From Cellulomonas sp. PhB143 (GTDB lineage Bacteria > Actinomycetota > Actinomycetes > Actinomycetales > Cellulomonadaceae), in contig NZ_RKIJ01000014.1 of assembly GCF_003752595.1 (NCBI RefSeq), positions 1-64,000 on the forward strand: a stretch of 64,000 nucleotides of DNA, given 5' to 3'. The notes beneath the pieces were generated by a model. The model was not told the origin of the DNA. It worked only from the letters and a program-made list of their open reading frames with translations, and did no database searches. Shown here piece by piece: positions 1-11,113 of the stretch; positions within the stretch are counted from its first letter, which is position 1; every line of letters begins with the position of its first letter. The position numbers were made by a program, and so were the translations under genes.

Positions 1-44
1 TACTGCCCTGGAGACGGGGTGGGAGAGTAGGACGCCGCCGAACA
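1..44 (+). rRNA. rrf: 5S ribosomal RNA, 3' end only
   Basis: The first bases (TACTGCCCTGGAGACGGGG, then GGGAGAGTAGG and CGCCGCCGAAC) match the conserved last third of actinobacterial 5S rRNA, including the GAGAGTAGG loop E/helix IV region and the 3' strand of helix I. The gene begins outside the window, so this is the end of an rRNA operon. The exact 3' end is placed at about 44 and could be a base or two off. A strong terminator follows. Confidence 0.9.
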
Positions 45-52
45 CCCATCAA

Positions 53-88
53 CCGAAGGCCCACCCCGACACCGGGGTGGGCCTTCGG
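53..88 (+). terminator. rRNA operon terminator
   Basis: A perfect 16-bp stem (CCGAAGGCCCACCCCG and its complement) closes on a 4-nt ACAC loop nine bases after the 5S rRNA end. There is no strong T tract after it (CATACCCCC). It is the only candidate for ending the rRNA transcript before gatC. Confidence 0.85.
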
Positions 89-201
89 CATACCCCCGTC
101 CGGCCCCCACTTGCGCCGTGACCTCCGCCTGCCGGCTCGTGCCCGCGCACAGCCCTGTGCCGGACAGCAGAGCCGCGGGCGCGAGCCTCTAGACTTGCGG
201 C

Positions 202-498
202 ATGTCCACCATCTCCCGTGACGAGGTCGCGCGCGTGGCCGCGCTGGCCCGGATCGAGCTGCGCCCCGACGAGGTCGACCGCCTCGCCGGCGAGCTCGAC
301 GTGATCGTCGACGCCATCGCCCAGATCAGCTCGGTCGCGACGCCGGACGTGCCCGCGACCAGCCACCCGCTCCCGCTGACCAACGTCTACCGCGAGGACG
401 TCCCCGTGCCCGCGCTGGCGGTGGCCGACGTGCTCGCGGGCGCGCCGGACGCGCAGGACGGGCGCTTCGCCGTCCCGCAGATCCTCGGGGAGGAATGA
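202..498 (+). CDS. gatC: Asp/Glu-tRNA amidotransferase subunit C
   Basis: GatC is the small clamp subunit of the GatCAB amidotransferase, which turns Glu-tRNA(Gln) into Gln-tRNA(Gln) and, where needed, Asp-tRNA(Asn) into Asn-tRNA(Asn). The 98-residue product has the family's length and its opening helix ([17 protein letters not shown]), with the VPQIL-type tail that wraps round GatA. A -10 box TAGACT at 190-195 ends six bases before the ATG, so the mRNA is probably leaderless and this start is favoured. The TGA stop overlaps the gatA ATG (ATGA at 495-498), so the two are translationally coupled. gatC-gatA-gatB form one operon. Confidence 0.95.
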   Translation: MSTISRDEVARVAALARIELRPDEVDRLAGELDVIVDAIAQISSVATPDVPATSHPLPLTNVYREDVPVPALAVADVLAGAPDAQDGRFAVPQILGEE

Positions 499-2015
499 TG
501 AGCGAGGACCTCACGCGGCTCACGGCTGCTGACATGGCCGCGCGGCTCGTCGCCGGTACGGTGACGAGCGTCGAGCTCACGCAGGCCCACCTCGACCGGA
601 TCGCCGCGGTCGACGGTGACGTGCACGCGTTCCTGCACGTGAGTGCCGACGACGCGCTGGCGACGGCGCGGGACATCGATGCCCGCCGCGTCGCGGGGGA
701 GGACCTCCACCCGCTGGCCGGGGTCCCGATCGCGATCAAGGACGTGGTGGTCACGCGGGGCATGCCGACCACGGCCGGCTCGAAGATCCTCGAGGGCTGG
801 GTGCCACCGTACGACGCGACGCTGGTCGAGCGTGTCCGCGCCGCAGGCCTGCCCATCCTCGGCAAGACGAACATGGACGAGTTCGCGATGGGCTCGTCCA
901 CGGAGCACTCCGCGTACGGTCCCACGCGCAACCCGTGGGACCTGGACCGGATCCCCGGCGGGTCCGGCGGGGGGTCCGCCGCGGCGGTGGCGGCGTTCGA
1001 GGCGCCGCTGGCCGTCGGCACGGACACGGGCGGCTCGATCCGGCAGCCCGGGGCGGTGACCGGCACGGTCGGCGTGAAGCCCACCTACGGCGGGGTCTCG
1101 CGCTACGGGCTGATCGCGCTCGCGTCGTCGCTCGACCAGGCCGGTCCGGTGACCCGCACGGTGCTCGACTCCGCGCTCCTGCACGAGCTCATCGGTGGTC
1201 ACGACCCCCGCGACTCCACCTCCATCGCCGAGGACCTGCCGCCCCTGGTGGACGCCGCGCGCCGCGGCGCCTCGGGCGACCTGCGCGGCATGCGGATCGG
1301 CGTCGTCACGGAGCTCGACGGCGACGGCTACCAGGAGGGCGTGCGCGCCCGGTTCGCCGAGTCGCTCGACCTGCTGCGCGGCCTGGGTGCCGAGGTCGTC
1401 GAGGTCTCCTGCCCGCACTTCGAGTACGCGCTGGGCGCCTACTACCTCATCCTTCCGAGCGAGGCGTCGAGCAACCTCGCGAAGTTCGACGGCATGCGCT
1501 TCGGCCTGCGCGCCGAGCCGGCCGAGGGGCCCGTGACCGCCGAGCGCGTCATGGCCGCGACCCGCGGCCAGGGCTTCGGCGACGAGGTCAAGCGCCGCAT
1601 CATCCTCGGGACCTACGCGCTCTCCGCCGGCTACTACGACGCCTACTACGGCAGCGCCCAGAAGGTGCGCACGCTCGTGCAGCGCGACTTCGACGCCGCG
1701 TTCGAGCAGGTCGACGTGCTCGTGTCCCCGACGGCGCCGACCACGGCGTTCGAGCTCGGCGCCAAGCTGGACGACCCGCTGGCGATGTACCTGAACGACG
1801 TCGCGACCATCCCGGCGAACCTCGCCGGCGTCCCCGGGCTCTCGGTGCCGAACGGCGTGTCCGACGACGGCCTGCCGGTCGGGTTCCAGGTCCTGGCCCC
1901 GGCCAAGGCCGACGACCGCCTCTACCGCGTCGGCGCGGCGCTCGAGCGGGCCCTCGAGACGTCCTGGGGCGGGCCCATCCTCGCGCAGGCTCCGGAGCTG
2001 GAGGTCAAGCCATGA
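495..2015 (+). CDS. gatA: Asp/Glu-tRNA amidotransferase subunit A (amidase)
   Basis: GatA is the glutaminase subunit of GatCAB; it frees ammonia from glutamine and channels it to GatB. The 506-residue protein is an amidase-signature enzyme. The Ser-cisSer-Lys triad is visible as Lys82 (in AIKDVV), Ser157 (in GGSGGGS) and Ser181 (in [12 protein letters not shown]), each shifted by three from the S. aureus numbering of 79/154/178. The C-terminal part has the usual [13 protein letters not shown] segment. Two ATG codons lie in tandem (495 and 498); the first overlaps the gatC stop. The gene ends in a second ATGA overlap with gatB. Confidence 0.97.
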   Translation: MMSEDLTRLTAADMAARLVAGTVTSVELTQAHLDRIAAVDGDVHAFLHVSADDALATARDIDARRVAGEDLHPLAGVPIAIKDVVVTRGMPTTAGSKILEGWVPPYDATLVERVRAAGLPILGKTNMDEFAMGSSTEHSAYGPTRNPWDLDRIPGGSGGGSAAAVAAFEAPLAVGTDTGGSIRQPGAVTGTVGVKPTYGGVSRYGLIALASSLDQAGPVTRTVLDSALLHELIGGHDPRDSTSIAEDLPPLVDAARRGASGDLRGMRIGVVTELDGDGYQEGVRARFAESLDLLRGLGAEVVEVSCPHFEYALGAYYLILPSEASSNLAKFDGMRFGLRAEPAEGPVTAERVMAATRGQGFGDEVKRRIILGTYALSAGYYDAYYGSAQKVRTLVQRDFDAAFEQVDVLVSPTAPTTAFELGAKLDDPLAMYLNDVATIPANLAGVPGLSVPNGVSDDGLPVGFQVLAPAKADDRLYRVGAALERALETSWGGPILAQAPELEVKP

Positions 2016-3517
2016 GCACGAGCACCGTCGACCTGGTCGACTACGACGACGCCGTCCGGCGCTACGACCCCGTCCTGGGCCTCGAGGTGCACGTCGAGCT
2101 CGGCACGCGGACCAAGATGTTCTGCGGCGCCGAGGTCGAGTTCGGGGGCGACCCCAACTCGCAGGTCACGCCGGTCTCGCTCGGGCTCCCGGGAGCCCTT
2201 CCCGTGGTGAACCGCACGGCGGTCGAGTACGCGATCAAGATCGGTCTCGCGCTGAACTGCTCGATCGCGGAGTCCTGCCGGTTCGCGCGCAAGAACTACT
2301 TCTACCCGGACAACCCGAAGAACTTCCAGACGTCCCAGTACGACGAGCCGATCGCCTACGACGGCTACCTCGACGTCGAGCTGGAGGACGGGACCGTGTT
2401 CCGCGTGGAGATCGAGCGCGCGCACATGGAGGAGGACGCGGGCAAGAACACGCACGTCGGCGGCGCGGACGGCCGCATCAGCGGCGCCGAGTACTCGCTC
2501 GTCGACTACAACCGTGCCGGCATCCCCCTCGTGGAGATCGTCACCCGGCCGATCACCGGCGTCGGCGAGCGGGCTCCGGAGATCGCCCGCGCCTACGTCC
2601 GGACCCTGCGGGACATCTTCCGGGCGCTCGGCGTGTCCGAGGCGCGCATGGAGCGGGGCAACGTCCGCGCGGACGTCAACCTCTCGCTGCGCCCGACGCC
2701 CGAGTCGCCGCTCGGCACGCGGACGGAGACCAAGAACGTCAACTCCTTCCGCTCCGTCGAGCGCGCCGTGCGCTACGAGGTCTCCCGGCAGGCGGCGGTG
2801 CTCGATGCGGGCGCCACCGTGATCCAGGAGACGCGCCACTGGCACGAGCTGAGCGGCATCACGAGCTCTGGGCGCGTGAAGTCCGACGCCGAGGACTACC
2901 GCTACTTCCCCGAGCCCGACCTGGTGCCCGTCGCGCCGAGCCGCGACTGGGTCGAGCGGCTGCGCGCCGAGCAGCCGGAGCTGCCGGTGGAGCGCCGGCG
3001 CCGGCTGCAGGGCGAGTGGGGGTACGCCGACGCGGAGATGCGCGACGTCGTCAACGCGGACGCCGTGGACCTCATCGAGGCGACCGTCGCCGCCGGCTCG
3101 AGCCCCGCGGGGGCGCGCAAGTGGTGGATGGGCGAGCTGGCGCGCCGCGCCAAGTCCGACGACGTCGAGCTGGCCGCGCTTCCGGTGAGCCCGGCGCAGG
3201 TCGCCCAGCTCCAGGGCCTGGTCGACTCCGGCCGGATCAACGACAAGCTCGCGCGCCAGGCCCTCGAGGGCGTGCTCGCGGGGGAGGGCGACCCGGAGGA
3301 CGTCGTCGTCGCGCGCGGGCTCGAGGTCGTCTCGGACGACGGCCCGCTGCTCGAGGCGATCGACGCCGCGCTCGCCGCCCAGCCCGACATCGCGGAGAAG
3401 ATCCGCGGCGGCAACCTCGGGCCGGTCGGTGCGATCATCGGCGCCGTCATGAAGGCGACCCGCGGTCAGGCCGACGCCGGGCGCGTCCGCGAGCTCGTGG
3501 TCGAGCGGGTCGGCTGA
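2012..3517 (+). CDS. gatB: Asp/Glu-tRNA amidotransferase subunit B
   Basis: GatB is the kinase/transamidase subunit: it activates the glutamyl or aspartyl group on the mischarged tRNA with ATP and accepts ammonia from GatA. The 501-residue product has the N-terminal cradle motif ([11 protein letters not shown]), the central [14 protein letters not shown] block, and a helical YqeY-like tail ([14 protein letters not shown]) that recognises the tRNA. The ATG at 2012 overlaps the gatA stop at 2013-2015, which fixes the start; an upstream in-frame extension through gatA is a reading shadow. It is the last gene of the gatCAB operon. Confidence 0.97.
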   Translation: MSTSTVDLVDYDDAVRRYDPVLGLEVHVELGTRTKMFCGAEVEFGGDPNSQVTPVSLGLPGALPVVNRTAVEYAIKIGLALNCSIAESCRFARKNYFYPDNPKNFQTSQYDEPIAYDGYLDVELEDGTVFRVEIERAHMEEDAGKNTHVGGADGRISGAEYSLVDYNRAGIPLVEIVTRPITGVGERAPEIARAYVRTLRDIFRALGVSEARMERGNVRADVNLSLRPTPESPLGTRTETKNVNSFRSVERAVRYEVSRQAAVLDAGATVIQETRHWHELSGITSSGRVKSDAEDYRYFPEPDLVPVAPSRDWVERLRAEQPELPVERRRRLQGEWGYADAEMRDVVNADAVDLIEATVAAGSSPAGARKWWMGELARRAKSDDVELAALPVSPAQVAQLQGLVDSGRINDKLARQALEGVLAGEGDPEDVVVARGLEVVSDDGPLLEAIDAALAAQPDIAEKIRGGNLGPVGAIIGAVMKATRGQADAGRVRELVVERVG

Positions 3518-3543
3518 GCCGTGCTGCGCACCAAGGGGGCACG

Positions 3544-4119
3544 GTGAGCCGCGGGCCGGTCGTGCAGGGCGAGATGATGCACCTGCGGCCGACGGAGGCG
3601 CGGGACGCCGACCGGATGTGGGAGTCGGTCCAGGACCCGGAGGCGTCGCGCCAGACCGGCAGGACGCGCCGGTACGACCGGTCCGAGATCGACGCGTGGT
3701 GCGCCGACGTGTCCGACATGCCGGACCGTTACGACTGGGCGATCACGCCGGGCGCGGTGCGGGACGGCGCGCTGGTCAGCGACGAGATGATCGGCGAGAT
3801 CGTGCTCGACGACATCCGTGACGCGACGCGCGCCGCGCGGCTGAGCATGCTGATGCTGCCGAACTACCGCGGGCGCGGGTACGGCAGCGAGGCGATCTAC
3901 GAGGTGCTGCGGTTCGCGTTCGCCGCGGCCCCCGAGGGGCTCGGCCTGCACCGCGTCGAGCTGGACGTGCTCGACATCAACCCGCGGGCGCGGTCCCTCT
4001 ACGAGACCCTCGGGTTCCGCGAGGAGGGTCGCAAGCGCGACGCCTACCGGGACGGCGACGGCTTCTGCGACGCGATCATGATGAGCATCCTCGAGGACGA
4101 GTTCCGCGCGGGGCTCTGA
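3544..4119 (+). CDS. GNAT acetyltransferase, RimJ/RimL-like
   Basis: A 191-residue N-acetyltransferase of the GNAT fold. It shows the acetyl-CoA binding segment in LPNYRGRGYGSEAI (R/Q-x-x-G-x-G/A) and the late block NPRARSLYETLGFREEGR that marks RimJ/RimL-type enzymes. Such proteins acetylate N-terminal amines of ribosomal proteins or small amines; the substrate cannot be read from sequence. The GTG start at 3544 follows an AAGGGGG ribosome-binding site. An ATG ten codons in (residues MMHLRP) is the alternative. It begins 26 bp after gatB and may be read from the same transcript. It converges on the photolyase gene. Confidence 0.8.
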   Translation: MSRGPVVQGEMMHLRPTEARDADRMWESVQDPEASRQTGRTRRYDRSEIDAWCADVSDMPDRYDWAITPGAVRDGALVSDEMIGEIVLDDIRDATRAARLSMLMLPNYRGRGYGSEAIYEVLRFAFAAAPEGLGLHRVELDVLDINPRARSLYETLGFREEGRKRDAYRDGDGFCDAIMMSILEDEFRAGL

Positions 4120-4145
4120 GGCCTGCACGCGGCGTCGGCCCGGGG

Positions 4146-5618
4146 TCAGCGCCGGTGCAGCGCGTCGAGCGCAGCGCGGCGCTCGACCGCGTGGTCGACG
4201 ATGCGCTCGGGGTACGCCTCCACGCGGTCGTGCTTCCACGGCTCCTGGGCCGCGCGACCGGGCAGGTGAGCGAGCTCGGGCACCCAGCGGCGCACGTAGT
4301 CGCCGTCCGGGTCGAACCGTAGCCCCTGGGTCACCGGGTTGAAGACCCGGAAGTAGGGCGCGGCGTCGCGCCCCGTCCCTGCCACCCACTGCCAGTTCAG
4401 CTGGTTCTGCGCGGTGTCGCCGTCGACCAGGTGGACCATGAAGTGCTCCGCCCCGCGCTGCCAGCGCACGTGCAGGTCCTTGACCAGGAACGATGCGACC
4501 ACCATCCGGACCCGGTTGTGCATCCACCCGGTCGCGAGCAGCTGGCGCATCCCGGCGTCCACGAGCGGGTAGCCGCTGCGTCCCGCCCGCCACGCCCCGA
4601 GGTGGTGCTCCTCCTGCGCGCCGGTGACCCACGCGTCGTCGGGCAGGACGGTGCGCAGCGAGCGCGTCGCCGCACCCGGGTGATGGTGCAGGACGTCGGC
4701 GTGGAAGTCGCGCCAGGCGAGCTGCGAGCGGAACGTCGCTACGTCGTCGGACGACGGGCGCCCCGCCCCGGCGCGGGCCCCCGGGACCCGGCCTCGCGCG
4801 ACGCCGGCAGGCTCGGCACGCTCGGCACGCTCGGCACGCTCGGCACGCTCGGCACGCTCGGCACGCTCGGCACGCTCGGCGATGTCGGCGAGCATCGTGC
4901 GCGGGTGGATCTCGCCCCACTTCAGCGGCGTGGACATCGAGGACGTGCCGTCGCGGTCCGGGCGGTCGCGGGCGGACGCGTACCCGTGCAGCCCGTCGGC
5001 GAGGAAGGCGCGCCAGCGGGCGCGCGCGGCCTCCTCCCCGGCCTCGGGCAGGTCGGCGCCCACGGCGGGCGCGGAGGGGAGCGGCTCGCCGTCGACCCTC
5101 GCCCACGGGACCGAGCGCGGCCGGGGCGCGGGCGCCCGCCAGCCGTGGTCGAGCCAGGCGGCGCGGAACGGGGTGAAGACCTGGTAGGGGTCGCCGTCGT
5201 TCTTGCGGACCCGCCCCGGGGAGACGGCGTAGGCGGAGCCGGTACGGCGCAGGGTGACGCCGTCCCGCGCGAGGCGGGCCGCGACGTCGTCGTCCCGGCG
5301 GCGCCCGTACGGCTCGTGGGCGGCGCTGACGTGCACCTCGCGCGCGCCGACCTCGCGGGCGAGCCGGGGGACGACGTCGTCCGGGGAACCGTGGCGCACG
5401 ACGAGCCGCCCGCCCGTGGACCGGTCCAGCGCGGCGAGGCTCGCCGCGAGGTGCGCCGCGCGGTTCGGGCTCCGCCCGGGCCACAGGGCCGGGTCGAGGA
5501 CGAAGAGCGCGACGACAGCGGGGTCGTCGTCGGCGCGCGCCGACGCGACGGCCGCCACCAGGGCCGGGTTGTCGGCGAGGCGCAGGTCGCGGCGGAACCA
5601 CAGGATCGTCGTCGGCAC
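4146..5618 (-). CDS. phr: deoxyribodipyrimidine photolyase (class I cryptochrome/photolyase)
   Basis: This flavoprotein uses blue light to split cyclobutane pyrimidine dimers. The 490-residue protein begins with the antenna domain (TILWFRRDLRLADNP) and ends with the FAD domain, whose conserved blocks are visible: NRVRMVVASFLVKDL, LNWQWVAGTGRDAAPYF and RVFNPVTQG. The GTG at 5618 is chosen because a -10 box TACCGT lies six bases upstream on this strand (leaderless); upstream in-frame sequence lacks conserved residues. In the linker between the TPLKWGEI and FRSQLAWRDF segments sits a run of seven ERA triplets encoded by a 9-bp tandem repeat, which adds about 20 residues absent from family members I know. 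The gene is divergent from the peptide transporter. Confidence 0.93.
   Translation of the reverse strand: MPTTILWFRRDLRLADNPALVAAVASARADDDPAVVALFVLDPALWPGRSPNRAAHLAASLAALDRSTGGRLVVRHGSPDDVVPRLAREVGAREVHVSAAHEPYGRRRDDDVAARLARDGVTLRRTGSAYAVSPGRVRKNDGDPYQVFTPFRAAWLDHGWRAPAPRPRSVPWARVDGEPLPSAPAVGADLPEAGEEAARARWRAFLADGLHGYASARDRPDRDGTSSMSTPLKWGEIHPRTMLADIAERAERAERAERAERAERAERAEPAGVARGRVPGARAGAGRPSSDDVATFRSQLAWRDFHADVLHHHPGAATRSLRTVLPDDAWVTGAQEEHHLGAWRAGRSGYPLVDAGMRQLLATGWMHNRVRMVVASFLVKDLHVRWQRGAEHFMVHLVDGDTAQNQLNWQWVAGTGRDAAPYFRVFNPVTQGLRFDPDGDYVRRWVPELAHLPGRAAQEPWKHDRVEAYPERIVDHAVERRAALDALHRR
4811..4882 (-). repeat. 9-bp in-frame tandem repeat inside phr
   Basis: Seven perfect tandem copies of GCTCGGCAC followed by an eighth that differs at its last two bases. 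Read on the minus strand each unit encodes Ala-Glu-Arg, giving a charged helical run. The unit is a multiple of three, so gain or loss of copies would change linker length without breaking the reading frame. Confidence 0.97.
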
Positions 5619-5710
5619 CGACCCACGGTAGGCGGCACGGGCCGCCGACGCAGCCGACGCCCGTGCGTGCTGCGGTCGCACGGGCGTCGGGCCGGTGCCA
5701 GAGTTCCCCC

Positions 5711-7228
<1,518 letters not shown>

Positions 7229-7268
7229 CGCCCGTCCGCCCGTCCCGCCGCCCGTCCGCGCCGCCCGT

Positions 7269-7335
7269 CCGCCGAGACGTCGAATTCGGCCCCTGATTCT
7301 TCGAATCAAGGGGCCGAATTCGACCTCTCGGCGGA
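7269..7335. repeat. 67-bp intergenic palindrome
   Basis: An almost perfect inverted repeat with arms of about 32 bp: TCCGCCGAGA, then TCGAATTCGGCCCC and TGATTC on the left, mirrored on the right with one mismatch and one extra base, round a TTC loop. It lies between the peptide transporter stop (7228) and ilvD (7446). It may end the transporter transcript, but it has no T tract and is far longer than an ordinary terminator. Confidence 0.85.
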
Positions 7336-7445
7336 CGCGGGGACCAGCAGACGGACGGCGGACAGGTGCCCGCGGCAGCGGACGTACGCTGACGCCGGCG
7401 CCGCGACGCTCGGCGCCTCCCCGTCTGTCGAAGGAGCTGACCGAC

Positions 7446-9308
7446 ATGAGCCGCCCCCTGCGCTCCCGGACGTCCACCCATGGCCGCAACATGTCCGGCG
7501 CCCGCGCCCTCTGGCGCGCGACCGGCATGGGCTCGGAGGACTTCGGCAAGCCGATCGTCGCCATCGCGAACTCGTACACGCAGTTCGTGCCCGGCCACGT
7601 GCACCTCAAGGACATGGGCGACCTCGTCGCCTCGGCGATCCGCGAGGCGGGCGGCGTCTCGAAGGAGTTCAACACGATCGCCGTGGACGACGGCATCGCG
7701 ATGGGCCACGAGGGGATGCTCTACTCCCTGCCGAGCCGCGACCTCATCGCCGACTCGGTCGAGTACATGGTCAACGCCCACTGCGCGGACGCTCTCGTGT
7801 GCATCTCGAACTGCGACAAGATCACGCCGGGCATGCTCAACGCCGCGCTCCGCCTCAACATCCCCGTCGTCTTCGTCTCCGGCGGCCCGATGGAGGCCGG
7901 CAAGGCCGTGGTGGCCGACGGCGTCGCGTCCACCCCGCTGAACCTCATCAACGCGATCAACTACTCGGCCGACGACGCGGTCACCGACGACGCCCTCGCC
8001 GCCGTCGAGGAGGCCGCCTGCCCGACCTGCGGCTCGTGCTCGGGCATGTTCACGGCCAACTCGATGAACTGCCTGACGGAGGCCCTCGGGCTCTCGCTGC
8101 CCGGCAACGGGTCGACGCTCGCGACCCACGCCGCCCGCCGTGAGCTGTTCCTCGAGGCCGGTCGCACGGTCGTCGACCTCGCCCGCCGCTACTACGACGA
8201 CGAGGACGACACCGCGGCGCCGCGGGGCATCGCGACCAAGGCGGCCTTCACCAACGCCATGGCGCTGGACGTCGCGATGGGCGGCTCCACCAACACGGTG
8301 CTGCACATCCTCGCCGCGGCGCAGGAGGCCGAGGTCGACTTCGACCTCACGGACATCGAGGCGCTCAGCCGCCGCGTGCCGTGCCTGGCGAAGGTGGCGC
8401 CCAACCACCCCCGCTTCCACATGGAGGACGTCCACCGCGCGGGCGGCATCCCGGCCCTGCTCGGCGAGCTCGACCGCGGCGGCCTGCTCGACCACGACGT
8501 GACCTCCGTGCACACCCCGACGCTGCGCGCCTGGCTCGACGACTGGGACGTGCGCGGCGGCGCGGCGACCGACCGGGCGCTGGAGCTCTTCCACGCCGCC
8601 CCCGGGGGCGTGCGCACCACCCAGGCCTTCTCGACCTCGAACCGCTGGGACCACCTCGACACCGACGCGGCCGAGGGCTGCATCCACGACGTCGAGCACG
8701 CCTACACGGTCGAGGGCGGGCTGGCCGTGCTGCGGGGCAACATCGCGGAGGACGGCGCGGTGTTCAAGACCGCGGGCGTCGACCCCGACGTCTTCCACTT
8801 CGTCGGCCGCGCGCTCGTCTGCGAGTCCCAGGACGAGGCCGTCGAGAAGATCCTCACCAAGCAGGTCGAGCCGGGCCACGTCGTCGTCGTGCGCTACGAG
8901 GGACCGGCCGGCGGTCCGGGGATGCAGGAGATGCTCTACCCGACGTCGTTCATCAAGGGCCGCGGCCTCGGCAAGGTCTGCGCGCTGATCACGGACGGCC
9001 GGTTCTCCGGTGGCTCGAGCGGCATCTCCGTCGGGCACGTCTCCCCGGAGGCGGCGGCCGGCGGGACGATCGGGCTGATCGAGGACGGCGACGAGATCGA
9101 GATCGACGTCGACACCCGCCTGCTCCGGCTGAACGTGCCCGACGAGGTGATCGCGGAGCGGCGCGCGAAGATGGAGGCGCGGGAGAGCCCGTGGCAGCCG
9201 CTCGACCGCGACCGGCACGTCTCGCCCGCGCTCCAGGCGTACGCGGCGATGGCGACGTCGGCGGACCGCGGCGCCGTGCGGGACGTGTCGCGGCTCGCGC
9301 GCCGCTGA
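7446..9308 (+). CDS. ilvD: dihydroxy-acid dehydratase, E. coli-type subfamily
   Basis: Fourth step of valine/isoleucine synthesis: dehydrates 2,3-dihydroxy-isovalerate and its methyl homologue to 2-oxo acids with an iron-sulfur cluster. The 620-residue protein matches the long subfamily of E. coli IlvD (616 aa). Cluster-region cysteines are visible as Cys123 (SNCDKITPG) and the CPTCGSC group at 192-198; at the position where the other subfamily has a TPCN cysteine this protein reads VPGHVHL. AAGGAG (7431-7436) lies nine bases before the ATG. A second, different ilvD follows 46 bp downstream. Confidence 0.94.
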   Translation: MSRPLRSRTSTHGRNMSGARALWRATGMGSEDFGKPIVAIANSYTQFVPGHVHLKDMGDLVASAIREAGGVSKEFNTIAVDDGIAMGHEGMLYSLPSRDLIADSVEYMVNAHCADALVCISNCDKITPGMLNAALRLNIPVVFVSGGPMEAGKAVVADGVASTPLNLINAINYSADDAVTDDALAAVEEAACPTCGSCSGMFTANSMNCLTEALGLSLPGNGSTLATHAARRELFLEAGRTVVDLARRYYDDEDDTAAPRGIATKAAFTNAMALDVAMGGSTNTVLHILAAAQEAEVDFDLTDIEALSRRVPCLAKVAPNHPRFHMEDVHRAGGIPALLGELDRGGLLDHDVTSVHTPTLRAWLDDWDVRGGAATDRALELFHAAPGGVRTTQAFSTSNRWDHLDTDAAEGCIHDVEHAYTVEGGLAVLRGNIAEDGAVFKTAGVDPDVFHFVGRALVCESQDEAVEKILTKQVEPGHVVVVRYEGPAGGPGMQEMLYPTSFIKGRGLGKVCALITDGRFSGGSSGISVGHVSPEAAAGGTIGLIEDGDEIEIDVDTRLLRLNVPDEVIAERRAKMEARESPWQPLDRDRHVSPALQAYAAMATSADRGAVRDVSRLARR

Positions 9309-9354
9309 GGCGGCTGAGCCTGTCGGATGCCCCGTCCGGTCGTAGTGTCGGGGC

Positions 9355-11052
9355 ATGAGCACACCGGACATCAAGCCCCGCTCGCGCCAGGTGACCGACG
9401 GCATCGAGGCGACGGCGTCGCGCGGCATGCTGCGCGGCGTCGGCCTCGGTGACGAGGACTTCGCCAAGCCCCAGATCGGCGTCGCGAGCTCCTGGAACGA
9501 GATCACCCCCTGCAACCTGTCGCTCGACCGCCTCGCCCAGGCGGCGAAGGACGGCGTCCACGCCGCCGGCGGCTACCCGCTCGAGTTCGGCACCATCTCG
9601 GTCTCGGACGGGATCTCGATGGGCCACGAGGGGATGCACTTCTCGCTCGTGAGCCGCGACGTCATCGCGGACTCCGTCGAGACCGTGATGCAGGCCGAGC
9701 GGCTCGACGGCTCGGTGCTCCTCGCCGGCTGCGACAAGTCCCTGCCCGGGATGCTGATGGCCGCCGCGCGCCTCGACCTCGCGTCCGTGTTCATGTACGC
9801 GGGCACGATCGCCCCGGGCTGGGCGAAGATGTCGGACGGCAGCGAGAAGGAGGTCACGCTCATCGACGCCTTCGAGGCGGTCGGGGCGTGCCGGGCCGGC
9901 ACGATGTCGCGCGAGGACGTGACGGCGATCGAGAAGGCCGTCTGCCCCGGCGAGGGGGCCTGCGGCGGGATGTACACGGCGAACACGATGGCCTGCGCGG
10001 CCGAGGCGATGGGGATGTCCCTGCCGGGGTCCGCGTCCCCGCCGTCGGCGGACCGCCGCCGCGACACCTGGGCGAAGCGCTCGGGCGAGGCCGTCGTGGA
10101 GCTGCTGCGCACGGGGACCACGGCCCGCGACATCATGACCAAGGAGGCGTTCGAGAACGCCATCGCGGTGACGATGGCCTTCGGCGGGTCGACCAACGCG
10201 GTGCTGCACCTGCTGGCGATCGCCCACGAGGCCGAGGTCGAGCTCACGCTCGACGACTTCGACCGCGTCGCCGGGCGGGTGCCGCACCTGGGCAACCTCA
10301 AGCCCTTCGGCCAGTACGTGATGAAGGACGTCGACCAGATGGGCGGCGTGCCCGTCGTGATGAAGGCGCTCCTGGACGCCGGTCTGATCCACGGCGACTG
10401 CCTGACGGTGAGCGGGCGCACGGTCGCGGAGAACCTCGCCGAGATCTCCCCGCCCGACCCGGACGGGAAGATCCTGCGCTCGCTGTCGAACCCGATCCAC
10501 GCGACCGGCGGGATCACGATCCTGCACGGGTCCCTCGCGCCCGACGGCGCGGTGGTCAAGTCCGCGGGCTTCGACACGGACGTCTTCGAGGGCACCGCGC
10601 GCGTGTTCGACCGCGAACGCGCGGCGCTCGACGCGCTCGCCGACGGCACGATCACCCACGGTGACGCCGTCGTGATCCGCTACGAGGGCCCCAAGGGCGG
10701 CCCGGGCATGCGCGAGATGCTCGCGATCACCGGGGCGATCAAGGGCGCCGGGCTCGGCAAGACCGTGCTGCTCCTGACGGACGGGCGCTTCTCGGGTGGC
10801 ACGACCGGCCTGTGCGTCGGTCACGTCGCCCCGGAGGCGGTCGACGGCGGCCCGATCGCCTTTCTGCGCGACGGGGACCCGGTCCGGCTCGACGTCGCGA
10901 ACAAGACGCTCGACGTGCTCGTCGACCCCGACGAGCTCGCGGCGCGCCGGACGGACGACTGGGTTCCGCTGGCGCACGGGTACACGCGCGGGGTGCTCGC
11001 GAAGTACTCGAAGCTCGTGCAGTCGGCGTCGAAGGGTGCGGTGCTCATCTAG
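9355..11052 (+). CDS. ilvD2: dihydroxy-acid dehydratase, second (TPCN-type) subfamily
   Basis: Same reaction as its neighbour but from the other IlvD branch, the one found in M. tuberculosis, C. glutamicum and plants (about 560 aa; here 565). Three candidate cluster cysteines are seen: Cys53 in TPCNLSL, Cys126 in AGCDKSLPG and the CPGEGACGG pair at 197/203. The two tandem proteins are only distantly alike, so they are not a recent duplication. A -10 box TAGTGT (9343-9348) ends six bases before the ATG, so this copy has its own leaderless promoter in addition to possible read-through. A 17-bp palindrome follows the stop. Confidence 0.93.
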   Translation: MSTPDIKPRSRQVTDGIEATASRGMLRGVGLGDEDFAKPQIGVASSWNEITPCNLSLDRLAQAAKDGVHAAGGYPLEFGTISVSDGISMGHEGMHFSLVSRDVIADSVETVMQAERLDGSVLLAGCDKSLPGMLMAAARLDLASVFMYAGTIAPGWAKMSDGSEKEVTLIDAFEAVGACRAGTMSREDVTAIEKAVCPGEGACGGMYTANTMACAAEAMGMSLPGSASPPSADRRRDTWAKRSGEAVVELLRTGTTARDIMTKEAFENAIAVTMAFGGSTNAVLHLLAIAHEAEVELTLDDFDRVAGRVPHLGNLKPFGQYVMKDVDQMGGVPVVMKALLDAGLIHGDCLTVSGRTVAENLAEISPPDPDGKILRSLSNPIHATGGITILHGSLAPDGAVVKSAGFDTDVFEGTARVFDRERAALDALADGTITHGDAVVIRYEGPKGGPGMREMLAITGAIKGAGLGKTVLLLTDGRFSGGTTGLCVGHVAPEAVDGGPIAFLRDGDPVRLDVANKTLDVLVDPDELAARRTDDWVPLAHGYTRGVLAKYSKLVQSASKGAVLI

Positions 11053-11057
11053 GCGGC

Positions 11058-11074
11058 GTCTTGGCGACCAAGAC
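11058..11074. promoter_or_regulatory. 17-bp perfect inverted repeat, operator or hairpin
   Basis: GTCTTGG-CGA-CCAAGAC lies 6 bp after the ilvD2 stop and 4 bp upstream of a candidate -35 (TTGCTC, 11079-11084) with a -10 (GAAGAT, 11102-11107) at 17-bp spacing for the next gene. Its place suggests an operator. A 7-bp hairpin ending the ilvD2 mRNA is the alternative. Confidence 0.5.
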
Positions 11075-11113
11075 TCTATTGCTCGGCTGGCGAGACGCGC
11101 GGAAGATGGGCTC

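Noticed and set aside
935-2011. A long frame running through gatA into gatB
   Set aside because: It is the wrong reading frame of gatA; translation is Arg-rich without domains, and the gatB ATG at 2012 overlaps the gatA stop as expected.
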